DNA of 24,814 nt, from the NCBI GenBank assembly GCA_036522615.1, contig DATDFN010000059.1:1-24814 (forward strand), given 5' to 3'. Source of the DNA: JAJPJQ01 sp036522615. Its GTDB lineage: Bacteria > Desulfobacterota > Binatia > UBA9968. Every line of letters starts with the position of its first letter. Within the stretch, counting starts at the first letter, position 1. Under the pieces are notes generated by a model, which was not told the origin of the DNA, made no database searches, and saw only the letters and a list, made by a program, of their open reading frames with translations. Positions 15,358-22,826 of this stretch are shown here, piece by piece. The translations under genes were made by a program, and so were the position numbers.

Positions 15358-16335
15358 TCAGTCCGCGTAGACGCCGGCCTGCTTGATGATCGGGGCCCAC
15401 CGGTCGATCTCGGCCTTCAGATGCGCGCGCAGCGCCGCCGGCGTAGCGCGATTATCCGCGACCGATTCGCTGCCGAGCTCGGCGAAGCGCTGCTTGACGG
15501 TCGGGTCTTTGATCGCCGCCTGCAGCGCGGGCACGAGCTTGTCGATCACCGCCTTCGGCGTGGCCTTGGGCGCGTAGAGGCCGTGCCAGACGTTCACCTC
15601 GAAGCCCTTGAGCCCGGCTTCGTCCATCGTCGGAATGTCGGGCAGCGTGGCGACGCGCTTCTTCGAGGTGACGCCGTAGACTTTGACGCGGTTCGCCTTG
15701 ATCTGGCTCGTCGTATTCGTGGTCTGATCGCAGAGGACGTCGACCTGGCCGCCGAGAAGATCGTTCATCGCCGGGCCGGTCCCTTCGTACGGCACGGTCG
15801 TGAGGTCGATCTGGACCGCCGTCTGGAACAGCATGCCGCAGAGATGGGACGCCGACCCCAGACCGGCGTTGGCGAGCGTGACCTTGTCCTTATTGGCCTT
15901 GAGATAGGCGATCAGCTCCTTTAGATCCTTGGGCGGCAAGTCCCTCTTACCCAGCAAGGTCATTGGAACCTCGTTGACGAGGCCGATCGGCTCGAAGTCG
16001 TTGATCGGATCGTACGGGAGCTTGCGATAAAGCGCAGGCGCGGTCGAGTGGCCGATGTGATGGATGAAAAGCGTGTAGCCGTCGGGCGCCGCGTGCGCGA
16101 CCCGGTTGGCGGCGATCGTGCCGCCGGCGCCGAGCGTGTTCTCGACGATGACCTGCTGCTTCAGCGTCGCGCTCATCGAATGGCTGAGCAGCCGGGCGAC
16201 GGTGTCGGTCGGCCCGCCGGCGGCATAGGGAACCACCAGGGTGATGACTTTGGCCGGATACTGCTGGGCATAAGCCGCGGCGGAGGCGGCGATCACCAAC
16301 GCGCATACCGTCATTCTGACCAAGAGCTTACCCAT
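15358..16335 (-). CDS. tctC: Bug/TctC-family periplasmic binding protein
   Basis: A 325-residue extracytoplasmic solute receptor of the Bug (Bordetella uptake gene)/TctC family. A Sec signal peptide with likely cleavage at AYA|QQ (after residue 23) precedes the mature domain, which opens with YPAKVITLVVPYAAGGPTDT (26-45), the standard ligand-loop region. APDGYTLF (83-90) and the later PTMDEAGLKGFEV segment are further family hallmarks. GGAGGTG upstream supports the ATG. It is the first gene of tctC-tctB-tctA and would deliver a carboxylate to the TctAB permease. Bug proteins are often highly amplified in genomes and bind varied acids (citrate, nicotinate, aromatic acids); the ligand here is unknown. 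Confidence 0.95.
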   Translation of the reverse strand: MGKLLVRMTVCALVIAASAAAYAQQYPAKVITLVVPYAAGGPTDTVARLLSHSMSATLKQQVIVENTLGAGGTIAANRVAHAAPDGYTLFIHHIGHSTAPALYRKLPYDPINDFEPIGLVNEVPMTLLGKRDLPPKDLKELIAYLKANKDKVTLANAGLGSASHLCGMLFQTAVQIDLTTVPYEGTGPAMNDLLGGQVDVLCDQTTNTTSQIKANRVKVYGVTSKKRVATLPDIPTMDEAGLKGFEVNVWHGLYAPKATPKAVIDKLVPALQAAIKDPTVKQRFAELGSESVADNRATPAALRAHLKAEIDRWAPIIKQAGVYAD

Positions 16336-16422
16336 GGCGCACCTCCATTTTCATTGCCGAGCATAAATAATGCCGCGCGGAGCGCAATGTCAAACGGGCT
16401 TCAGGCGCGATTAGCAATAAAA

Positions 16423-16450
16423 AAGGGCGGGGAATTTCTTCCCCGCCCTT
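16423..16450 (-). terminator. Rho-independent terminator of the ABC transporter/dehydrogenase cluster
   Basis: A perfect 12-bp stem (AAGGGCGGGGAA / TTCCCCGCCCTT) encloses a 4-base loop. On the minus strand the stem is followed directly by a T-rich tract (TTTTATTG, extending the TT of the stem). It lies 23 bases after the stop of the ABC binding-protein gene and ends the block 5 minus-strand set before tctC. On the plus strand only a short, interrupted A-rich tract follows, so its main direction is minus. The rest of the 137-base gap 16336-16472 holds the tctC leader, with no clear promoter seen. Confidence 0.88.
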
Positions 16451-16472
16451 GAAAAACGCATCTCCCAACGGA

Positions 16473-17489
16473 TCAATCCCAGCGCTTGTCGCCGGTCATC
16501 CGCCCGCCGACCTTGGCGATCGCCGCCTGAATGACGGAGATGTCGATCAGTTTGTCGTAGCTGGGCTTCTCCTCCGCCTTGATCGAGCCTAATTCGACCT
16601 GGCGGTTGATCGTCCACTCGACCATGTCTTTCGGCAGCCCGTCGTTCACCGGCCAGGCGCCGACGTTGGCGAGGATATCGTAGGTCTGCGCAACGACACC
16701 GGCGTCCTGCTGCGTGTATTTGGTCGCGATCTCGACGGTCTTCGCCTTGTCCTTATAGATAAAGCGGTTCGCCTTCACGAGCGCGGTCATGATGTCGACG
16801 TAGAGCTGGCGGTTGGACGCGATCTCCTTCTCGGGCGCGATGTATGCGGCGTAGAGCCATTTGGGCAGCGGCTCCCAAAGATTCACGAGGATATTCAAAT
16901 CCGGTTTTTTCTTTATCGCGACCAGCGCCTGATCGACGTGGAGGATCGCGGTGTCGATCTGGTTCGCGAGCAGGCCGGCGACGCGCCCCTTCGTGCTGAT
17001 GAAAACGTATTGCACGTCCTTCGGCGTGAGTCCGCAAGAGGCGAGCACGGCGCGGCTCATGACTTCGTTGAACGCGCCGACCTCCTGGATGCCGATCTTC
17101 CTCCCCTTCAAGTCCTTGCAGCTCTTGATGTCGCCCTGCACCGCCATCGACTGCGAGAGCTTGTGCGAATAGGTGCCGAGCACCTTCGTGCCGGCGCCGC
17201 GCGCGGCGGCGATGATCGCCGGGTCGGAACTCGTGCCGGTGATGTCGAGGCCGCCGGAGACGCTGCCGCGGAGCGTCTGCGTGCCGCCCTCGAAGTTCAC
17301 GAACTCAACCTCGATATTGCTCTCGGCGAAAAAGCCCATTTCCTTGGCGATGTACGGCGGGATATGGACGACGTTCGGCGGCGTCACCGGGACGCCGAAG
17401 ACGACCTTGCGCTTGGTCTGCGCTTCGGCCGGATGCGCGAGCAGCGCAAAACCGAGCCACGCCGCGAGCAAAAAGACGAATCTTTTCAT
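16473..17489 (-). CDS. ABC transporter substrate-binding protein, SsuA/TauA/NMT1-like
   Basis: A 338-residue periplasmic binding protein. The ATG chosen has a strong AAGGAGG upstream and gives a clean Sec signal peptide, MKRFVFLLAAWLGFALLAHPAEA, cleaved after residue 23; the same open frame runs on to 18284, but that extension overlaps the permease gene out of frame and is spurious. The mature protein has the NMT1/SsuA layout: VTPPNVVHIPPYIAKEMGFFAE (35-56), NIEVEFVNFEGG, then DLKGRKIGIQEVGAFNE and LLANQIDTAILH. Relatives bind sulfonates, taurine, nitrate, pyrimidines or aromatic acids; the ligand here is unknown. It lies 11 bases after the permease gene and is the last gene before a strong terminator. 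Confidence 0.93.
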   Translation of the reverse strand: MKRFVFLLAAWLGFALLAHPAEAQTKRKVVFGVPVTPPNVVHIPPYIAKEMGFFAESNIEVEFVNFEGGTQTLRGSVSGGLDITGTSSDPAIIAAARGAGTKVLGTYSHKLSQSMAVQGDIKSCKDLKGRKIGIQEVGAFNEVMSRAVLASCGLTPKDVQYVFISTKGRVAGLLANQIDTAILHVDQALVAIKKKPDLNILVNLWEPLPKWLYAAYIAPEKEIASNRQLYVDIMTALVKANRFIYKDKAKTVEIATKYTQQDAGVVAQTYDILANVGAWPVNDGLPKDMVEWTINRQVELGSIKAEEKPSYDKLIDISVIQAAIAKVGGRMTGDKRWD

Positions 17490-17500
17490 ACAGCCTCCTT

Positions 17501-18256
17501 CTATTCCCGGTCGTCGAACCGCCGCCACGGGGCGATGCGCGTCTCGATCCATTTGGCGAGCCACATCAAGCCTACCCCCAATACCATAACGACCACAATC
17601 GGCACAAAGAGCTTGTCGGTCTCGAAAGCGTTGGCGTAGCGCACGATCATGTAGCCCAAACCGGTGATCGAGGTGTAGAACTCCGCGATGATCATGCCGA
17701 CCAGGCCGCGGCCGATCGCGAGCCGGATGCCGGCGACGATGAACGGCACCGCCGAAGGGACGATCAAATGGCGCCAAAGCTGCCGCTCGTTCGAGCAGAA
17801 CGAGCGCGCGACCTCCTGGAGGTTGCGGTCGACGTTCTTGACCCCTTCGTACGTGTTCAGCAGGACCGGGAAGACCATGAAGAGAAAAACGATGATCACC
17901 TTCGCCGGCACCTTGAAGCCGAACCAGAGGACGATCAGCGGCACGACCGCGACCATCGGCGTCGAGTAAAGCGCGCTCACATACATGTCGGTCGCCCACT
18001 CGACCATCGAGAAGCGCCCCATCAGGACGCCGAGCACGACGCCGGCGACGATCGACAGCACCGTCGCGTAGAGGAGCACGAGCAGGCTCTCGCGCATGTA
18101 GCTCTGCAACTCGCCCGACATGACCAGCGCGAAGAACGCGCGCGCGACCGCGGTGGGGTAGGTGAAAAGGATCGGGTTCACCCGCCGGCCGTAGAACTCC
18201 CAGACGAGCAGGACGACGGCGAGGGAAAGCACTCGGACAAGCGTTTTCTTGCTCAT
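17501..18256 (-). CDS. ABC transporter permease, SsuC/TauC-like
   Basis: A 251-residue inner-membrane permease with about six helices. The EAA-type coupling loop spans roughly 148-177 (EVARSFCSNERQLWRHLIVP then AVPFIVAGIRLAIG), typical of nitrate/sulfonate/taurine importers (BPD_transp_1 family). The N-terminal VVLLVWEFYGRRVNPILFTYP is the usual opening of SsuC-like permeases. The ATG overlaps the ATPase gene stop by 4 bases (ATGA), showing tight translational coupling. Together with the adjacent ATPase and binding-protein genes it forms a complete importer. Confidence 0.95.
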   Translation of the reverse strand: MSKKTLVRVLSLAVVLLVWEFYGRRVNPILFTYPTAVARAFFALVMSGELQSYMRESLLVLLYATVLSIVAGVVLGVLMGRFSMVEWATDMYVSALYSTPMVAVVPLIVLWFGFKVPAKVIIVFLFMVFPVLLNTYEGVKNVDRNLQEVARSFCSNERQLWRHLIVPSAVPFIVAGIRLAIGRGLVGMIIAEFYTSITGLGYMIVRYANAFETDKLFVPIVVVMVLGVGLMWLAKWIETRIAPWRRFDDRE

Positions 18257-19038
18257 GCGTTCGCCTCGGCCGAAATCCGGTCATCCTGCTCCAGCTTGAG
18301 CATCTCCCACAGGCGCGCGCGCAGCTCGATGTAGCGGGGATGCGCGCGCACCGAAATGATTTTTCGCGGCCGCGGGATGCCGACGGAAATCACTTCGCGG
18401 ATGCGGCCGGGGCGGCGCGACATGACGACGATGCGGTCGCCCAGAAGGATCGCCTCGTCGATGCTGTGTGTCACGAAGAGCATCGTCTTTTTCTCGGTCT
18501 CGAGCACGCGCAGGAGCTCCTCCTGCATCAGCTCGCGCGTCTGCGCGTCGAGCGCGCCGAACGGCTCGTCCATGAGCAGCAGCGATGGATTGATCGCGAG
18601 CGCGCGCGCTAGGCCGGCGCGCTGCTGCATGCCGCCCGAGAGCTGGTGCGGGTAGGCTTTCTCGAAGCCTTTAAGGCCCATGAGCTCGATGTAGCGCGCG
18701 ACGGTGGCGGCGGTCTCCTGCCGCGGCCGGCCTCTCAGCTCGAGACCGTAGGCGATATTCTCCTCCAGCCGTTTCCAGGGAAATAGGCCGAAGTGCTGGA
18801 AGACGACGGCGATGTCTGGCCGAGGCTCGTACACAACTTGACCGTCGAAGGTAATCTCCCCCGCATCGCGCGAGATGAGGCAGTCGACGATGCGGAGCAG
18901 CGTCGTCTTACCGCAGCCCGAGGGGCCGAGGATGCAGATGCTCTCGAACGGCTCGACGTCGAGGCAGATGTCGCTCAGCGCCACCACCTGGCCGCCGCCG
19001 TAAGTTTTCGTCAAGTTGCGGATGCAGATTTTCGCCAT
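18253..19038 (-). CDS. ABC transporter ATP-binding protein, SsuB/TauB-like
   Basis: A 261-residue ABC ATPase that powers the neighbouring permease. All nucleotide-binding motifs are intact: Walker A GPSGCGKTT (38-46), Q81 of the Q-loop in VVFQHFGLFPW, signature LSGGMQQR (133-140), Walker B LLLMDEPFGALD (153-164) and the switch H191 in FVTHSIDEA. The C-terminal stretch MSRRPGRIREVISVGIPRPR is typical of the nitrate/sulfonate/taurine subgroup. The gene starts only 3 bases after the E2 stop, and no Shine-Dalgarno is evident, so it is probably translated by coupling to the E2 gene. This ties the importer to the dehydrogenase genes. Confidence 0.96.
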   Translation of the reverse strand: MAKICIRNLTKTYGGGQVVALSDICLDVEPFESICILGPSGCGKTTLLRIVDCLISRDAGEITFDGQVVYEPRPDIAVVFQHFGLFPWKRLEENIAYGLELRGRPRQETAATVARYIELMGLKGFEKAYPHQLSGGMQQRAGLARALAINPSLLLMDEPFGALDAQTRELMQEELLRVLETEKKTMLFVTHSIDEAILLGDRIVVMSRRPGRIREVISVGIPRPRKIISVRAHPRYIELRARLWEMLKLEQDDRISAEANA

Positions 19039-19041
19039 CGC

Positions 19042-20289
19042 TTAGAGATCGAGGAGTTCGAGGCGGCGCTTCACTTCGGCGATAAACCGCGCGGCGAGGG
19101 CGCCGTCGACCACACGGTGGTCGGCGGAGAGGTTCATCGTCATCGTCGGCCGCGCGGCGATGCCGCCGTCTGCGGCGACCACGCGCGGCGCGACGCGCCC
19201 GACGGCGAGGATCGCCGACTGCGGCGGGTTGATGATCGCGGTGAAGCTGTCGACACCGAGCATGCCGAGATTGGAGACGGTGAAAGTGCCGCCCTCGTAA
19301 TCGAGCGGAAACAATTTCTTCTTCTGTGCCTTTTCCGCGAGAGCGCGGCTCTGCCGCGCCAGCTCTTCGAGCGATAATTGATCCGCATTTCGAATGACGG
19401 GCACGACGAGCCCCTCTTCGAGCGCAACCGCAACGCCCAGGTTGATGTCGGAATAAATTTTGACGCCTTCTTCCGCGAACGAGGCGTTGAGGGACGGGAA
19501 ATCGCGCAGCGTTTTCGCCACCGCCGATAAAATAAAATCGTTGATCGACGGCACGCCCGCGCCGCCTTTCTTTTTCAGCTCGCTGCGTCGCTTCTCGACT
19601 GCGCTCATATCCGCGTCGATGCCGACGTAGAAATGCGGCGCGCTCTGCTTGCTCGCCGTCATGCGCTGGGCGACGATGCGCCGCATCGCCGTGAGCGGCA
19701 CGATTTCTTTCACGCGCGGCGGTCCGCCGGGCGCGGCGTCCTTCACCGCGCCGCCGGCGCGCAGCACGTCCTCGGCGACGACGCTGCCGCCGGGGCCGCT
19801 GCCCTTCAGCGCGGCGAGGTCGACGTTATTTTCCTTGGCGATGCGCCGCGCCGCGGGCGAGGCGGCGATGCGGCCGCCCTCACCCCTTCCCTCTCCCGCG
19901 GGGAGAGGGTGAGGGATTCCGGAAGCCTCAGTCGCGGCTATTGTGCGCTCCTCCTTTGAGAGCATCTTTTCTTTCTTGATTCCCTCTCCCTTTGGGAGAG
20001 GGCTGGGGTGAGGGGCTTTAGCGGATTGCGCGGTGTCTTTTGCTGTCTCGCCCGCTGCGGCGATCACGGCGATGGTTCGGCCGACGAGGATCTCGTCGCC
20101 TTCCATGGCCGTCACGTTCTGCAGCACGCCCGACGCCGGCGCCTCGACCTCGACGGTCGCCTTGTCGGTCTCGACCTCCATCAAAGGCTCGCCCTTCTTG
20201 ACCAAGTCGCCGGGCTTCTTGAGCCAATTGAGGAGTGTGCCTTTTTCCTGCGCCATGCCGAGCGCGGGCATGATGACGTCGGTTGCCAT
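19042..20289 (-). CDS. 2-oxoacid dehydrogenase complex E2 (dihydrolipoyl acyltransferase)
   Basis: A 415-residue E2 core subunit that transfers the acyl group from E1 to CoA through a lipoyl arm. The lipoyl domain (1-80) carries lipoyl-lysine K43 in VETDKATVEV. The linker (about 81-139) is followed by a peripheral-subunit-binding domain (140-177, SPAARRIAKENNVDL...GSGPGGSVVAEDV) and the catalytic acyltransferase domain (about 193-415) with H391 and D395 in DHRVVDG. Oddly, the linker contains two in-frame copies of the family A palindromic repeat, encoding PHPSPLPKGEG (93-103) and PHPLPAGEGRGEG (126-138). Whether the substrate is pyruvate, acetoin or a branched-chain acid cannot be told. No E3 gene is in the window. 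Start context is weak (no clear Shine-Dalgarno). Confidence 0.94.
   Translation of the reverse strand: MATDVIMPALGMAQEKGTLLNWLKKPGDLVKKGEPLMEVETDKATVEVEAPASGVLQNVTAMEGDEILVGRTIAVIAAAGETAKDTAQSAKAPHPSPLPKGEGIKKEKMLSKEERTIAATEASGIPHPLPAGEGRGEGGRIAASPAARRIAKENNVDLAALKGSGPGGSVVAEDVLRAGGAVKDAAPGGPPRVKEIVPLTAMRRIVAQRMTASKQSAPHFYVGIDADMSAVEKRRSELKKKGGAGVPSINDFILSAVAKTLRDFPSLNASFAEEGVKIYSDINLGVAVALEEGLVVPVIRNADQLSLEELARQSRALAEKAQKKKLFPLDYEGGTFTVSNLGMLGVDSFTAIINPPQSAILAVGRVAPRVVAADGGIAARPTMTMNLSADHRVVDGALAARFIAEVKRRLELLDL
19877..19915. repeat. Palindromic repeat (family A), in-frame copy 1 inside the E2 gene
   Basis: Nested palindrome with inner arms CCCTCTCCC / GGGAGAGGG and outer arms CCCTCACCC / GGGTGAGGG. 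It lies within the E2 linker and is translated on the minus strand as PHPLPAGEGRGEG without breaking the frame. It shares its core with the elements at 157-182 and 19982-20014. Confidence 0.88.
19982..20014. repeat. Palindromic repeat (family A), in-frame copy 2 inside the E2 gene
   Basis: Hairpin core CCCTCTCCC-TTT-GGGAGAGGG followed by CTGGGGTGAGGGG. It is translated on the minus strand as PHPSPLPKGEG in the E2 linker, the same reading frame and orientation as the copy at 19877-19915, from which it is separated by 66 bases of lysine/glutamate-rich linker. Confidence 0.88.
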
Positions 20290-20342
20290 ATTTCGCCGGT
20301 GTTATTTACAGGAGGACGGCCGCCGTGTCCAACGGGAGCCCG

Positions 20343-21659
20343 TCAGCGTTGGATTCTGTCAATCGCTCCCGGGTTGTTCAAATTCGACTGCGTCTCGCGC
20401 GTCTCCGGTAGCGCGCCGCCGGCCGTGAAGTAGTGCGTGCCGGCGACGAGCAGCTTCTCCGACGGAAAGCGCGTGATCACCTCGCAGCCGTCCTTGGTCA
20501 CGACGACCTCTTCTTCCAGGCGCGCCGCCGACCAGCCGTCCTTCGCCGGCCAGTAAGTCTCGAGCGCGAAGACCATGCCTTCCTCGATCGTCTCGGGGTT
20601 GTCGAGCGACACGAGCCGGCTGAAGATCGGCTTCTCCCAGATGGATAAGCCGACGCCGTGGCCGTATTGCAGCGCGAAGGCCGCCTCCTCGTTGGCGAAG
20701 CCGAACTCCTCCGCCTTGGGCCAGAGCTTTACGACGTCGGCGGTGGTGACGCCGGGCTTGACGATCGAGATCGCCGCGTCCATGTAGTCGCGGCAGCGCT
20801 TATAGGCGTCGGCCATCGCCGGCGACGCGCTGCCGACGGCGAAGGTGCGATAGTAGCAGGTGCGGTAGCCGTTGTAGCTGTGGAGAATGTCGAAGAACGC
20901 CGGGTCGCCGGGGCGTAAGACGCGGTCGGTGTAGACGTGCGGGTGCGGGCTGCAGCGCTCGCCGGAGATCGCGTTGACGCCCTCGACGTGCTCCGAGCCG
21001 AGATCGTAGAGGACTTTGCTCACGACGCCGACGCACTCGTTCTCCTTCACGCCCGGGCGCATGAAGCGATACAACTCTTCATACGCCGCGTCGACCATCA
21101 TGCACGCGGTATTCAGCAGCGTGATCTCGTCCTGCGTCTTGATTTTTCGCACCTGATGCATGAGCTGCTGGCCGTCGACGACTTTGATGCCTTGCGCCTG
21201 CAGCGCGAACAGTACTGGCAATTCGATAACATCGACGCCGACCGGCTCGTTTTGAAGCTTGCGCTTCTCCAACTCGACTTTGATTTTTTTCGCCACGTCG
21301 TCGGCCAGGCCCGAGCCCGGATGGGTCGCGCCGCGCAGCGTCGAGATACCGGCGCGCGAGCGCTCGCCGAGCCACGGGCAGTAGATCTGATGATGGCGCG
21401 CGGCCGAGCCGAAGTCCCAGAGGATCGGCTCGTCGTCCTGCGGCAGCAGCGAAAAGCGCACGAGCTTGTCCATCGCCCAGGTGCCGATGTGCGTGGCGGT
21501 AATGTAGCGGATGTTGTTCATGTCGAAGCACAGCAGCGACCCCATCTCCGACTGCTTCAGCGCGGATTTCACGCGCGCGAGGCGCTGCTCGCGCAGGCGC
21601 TCGATATTGACGCGCTCTTCCCAATCCACACCCATGAGGCCGAATGTTTTTAGACCCAT
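20343..21659 (-). CDS. M24 (Xaa-Pro peptidase/creatinase-fold) family protein
   Basis: A 438-residue pita-bread-fold protein with an N-terminal creatinase-like domain (about 20-170; LLCFDMNNIRYITATHIG at 42-59) and a C-terminal M24 domain. Expected metal ligands: D257 (FFDILHS), H334 (YGHGVGLS), E367 (FALETYW) and E382 (LEEEVVVT). The second Asp, normally in an sDxtRTf context, is Cys268 (YRTCYYRTF). The family includes Xaa-Pro peptidases and also small-molecule enzymes: creatinase, ectoine hydrolase and the DMSP lyase DddP, whose general layout this resembles from memory. A non-peptidase role is plausible given the changed ligand and its position between E1beta and E2 genes. GAGG close upstream supports the ATG. 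The gap to E1beta (156 bases) holds a family C repeat. Confidence 0.88.
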   Translation of the reverse strand: MGLKTFGLMGVDWEERVNIERLREQRLARVKSALKQSEMGSLLCFDMNNIRYITATHIGTWAMDKLVRFSLLPQDDEPILWDFGSAARHHQIYCPWLGERSRAGISTLRGATHPGSGLADDVAKKIKVELEKRKLQNEPVGVDVIELPVLFALQAQGIKVVDGQQLMHQVRKIKTQDEITLLNTACMMVDAAYEELYRFMRPGVKENECVGVVSKVLYDLGSEHVEGVNAISGERCSPHPHVYTDRVLRPGDPAFFDILHSYNGYRTCYYRTFAVGSASPAMADAYKRCRDYMDAAISIVKPGVTTADVVKLWPKAEEFGFANEEAAFALQYGHGVGLSIWEKPIFSRLVSLDNPETIEEGMVFALETYWPAKDGWSAARLEEEVVVTKDGCEVITRFPSEKLLVAGTHYFTAGGALPETRETQSNLNNPGAIDRIQR

Positions 21660-21702
21660 ATGAACCTCACAGTTTTAGCTAGATGCGATGAAATCTCGGA
21701 GT

Positions 21703-21788
21703 GCTTCGACAGGCTCAGCACGAACGGAGGTTTCATCTTTAACGGTGTTAATTTTATTCCGTTCGCCCTGAGCTTGTCGAAGGGCTCC
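21703..21788. repeat. Inverted repeat (family C), copy 2
   Basis: Left arm 21703-21728 (GCTTCGACAGGCTCAGCACG...) and right arm 21758-21788 (TCCGTTCGCCCTGAGCTTGT...) are imperfect inverted copies with a 29-base AT-richer centre. It is the same family as 13284-13348 and lies between the E1beta gene and the M24 gene. Confidence 0.88.
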
Positions 21789-21815
21789 CTGATTCATTTT
21801 ACTCGAAACGCGAAA

Positions 21816-22826
21816 CTAGAAACTTTTTCGGCAAAGCTGTTTCGCCGTCTCCGCAACGCTCTCCGGCGTCGGCACGGTCTGGTCTTCCAGCACCGGCGAG
21901 AACGGCACCGGCACGTCCATCGCGCCCAGGCGCTTGACCGGCGCGTCGAGATAATAAAACGCGCCTTCGGCGATCGTCGACGCGATCTCGGCGGTGACGC
22001 CGTAGCGCTCGTAGCCCTCGTCGACGACGATCGCGCGCGTCGTCTTCTTCGCCGAGGCGATCAGCGTCTCCCTGTCGAGCGGCACTGTCGTGCGCACGTC
22101 GACGACCTCCGCAGAAATGTTCGACGCCTGCAAAATATCCGCGGCTTTGAGCGACACCTCGACCATGCTGCTCGTCGCGACGAGCGTGATGTCCCTGCCC
22201 GCGCGCTTCACGTCGGCGACGCCGAACGGGATCGTGTATTCTTCCGCCGGCACCGCGCCCTTCTGCTGATACATCATCTTGTCTTCGAAGAAGACGACCG
22301 GGTTGTCGTCGCGGATCGCGGTTTTGAGCAACCCCTTGGCGTCGTACGGCGTCGAGGGCAGGACGACTTTCAGCCCCGGGATATGGCTGAACCAGGCGTG
22401 CAGGCTCTGGCTGTGCTGCGCGGCGGAGCGGCGCGTCGCGCCGAGCGTGGTGCGCATGACCATCGGCACCTTGAGCTTGCCGCCCGACATGTAGTGCGTC
22501 TTCGCCGCCTGGTTCACCATCTGGTCCATCACCAGCGTGGCGAAATCGCCGAACATGATGTCGACCACCGGGCGCATGCCGGTTATCGCCGCGCCGACCG
22601 AGAGCCCCGCGATGCCGGCTTCGGAGATCGGCGAGTCGATCACGCGCTCCTTGCCGAATTCTTTCACCAGCCCAGAGAGGACTTTAAACGGCGTGCCCGC
22701 CTCGGCGACGTCCTCGCCGAGGATGAAGACCTTCGGATCGCGGCGCATCTCCTCGGCCAGGGCCTCGTTGATCGCCTGCGCGAAGGTGATGACGCGCTCC
22801 GATGCGGACGGCTTTTCGGCTTTCAT
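21816..22826 (-). CDS. 2-oxoacid (pyruvate/acetoin-type) dehydrogenase E1 beta subunit
   Basis: A 336-residue beta subunit of the heterotetrameric thiamine-diphosphate E1 component. Family motifs: FILGEDVAEAGTPFK (34-48), DSPISEAGIAGLSVGAA (64-80; E69 is the glutamate expected to contact the TPP aminopyrimidine), RPVVDIMFGDF (85-95) and the QSLHAWFSHIPGLKVV segment. The C-terminal transketolase-like domain contains VVDVRTTVPLDRE and the VDEGYERYGVTAE block. The ATG overlaps the E1alpha stop by 4 bases (ATGA), so the two subunits are translationally coupled at equal ratio. AcoB, PdhB and BkdB cannot be separated by eye. Confidence 0.95.
   Translation of the reverse strand: MKAEKPSASERVITFAQAINEALAEEMRRDPKVFILGEDVAEAGTPFKVLSGLVKEFGKERVIDSPISEAGIAGLSVGAAITGMRPVVDIMFGDFATLVMDQMVNQAAKTHYMSGGKLKVPMVMRTTLGATRRSAAQHSQSLHAWFSHIPGLKVVLPSTPYDAKGLLKTAIRDDNPVVFFEDKMMYQQKGAVPAEEYTIPFGVADVKRAGRDITLVATSSMVEVSLKAADILQASNISAEVVDVRTTVPLDRETLIASAKKTTRAIVVDEGYERYGVTAEIASTIAEGAFYYLDAPVKRLGAMDVPVPFSPVLEDQTVPTPESVAETAKQLCRKSF

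Noticed and set aside
17490..18284. Long in-frame extension of the ABC binding-protein frame up to 18284
   Set aside because: It overlaps the permease gene out of frame, is Arg/Pro/Ala-rich as expected of a GC-rich shadow frame, and the real start at 17489 has a strong ribosome site and signal peptide.
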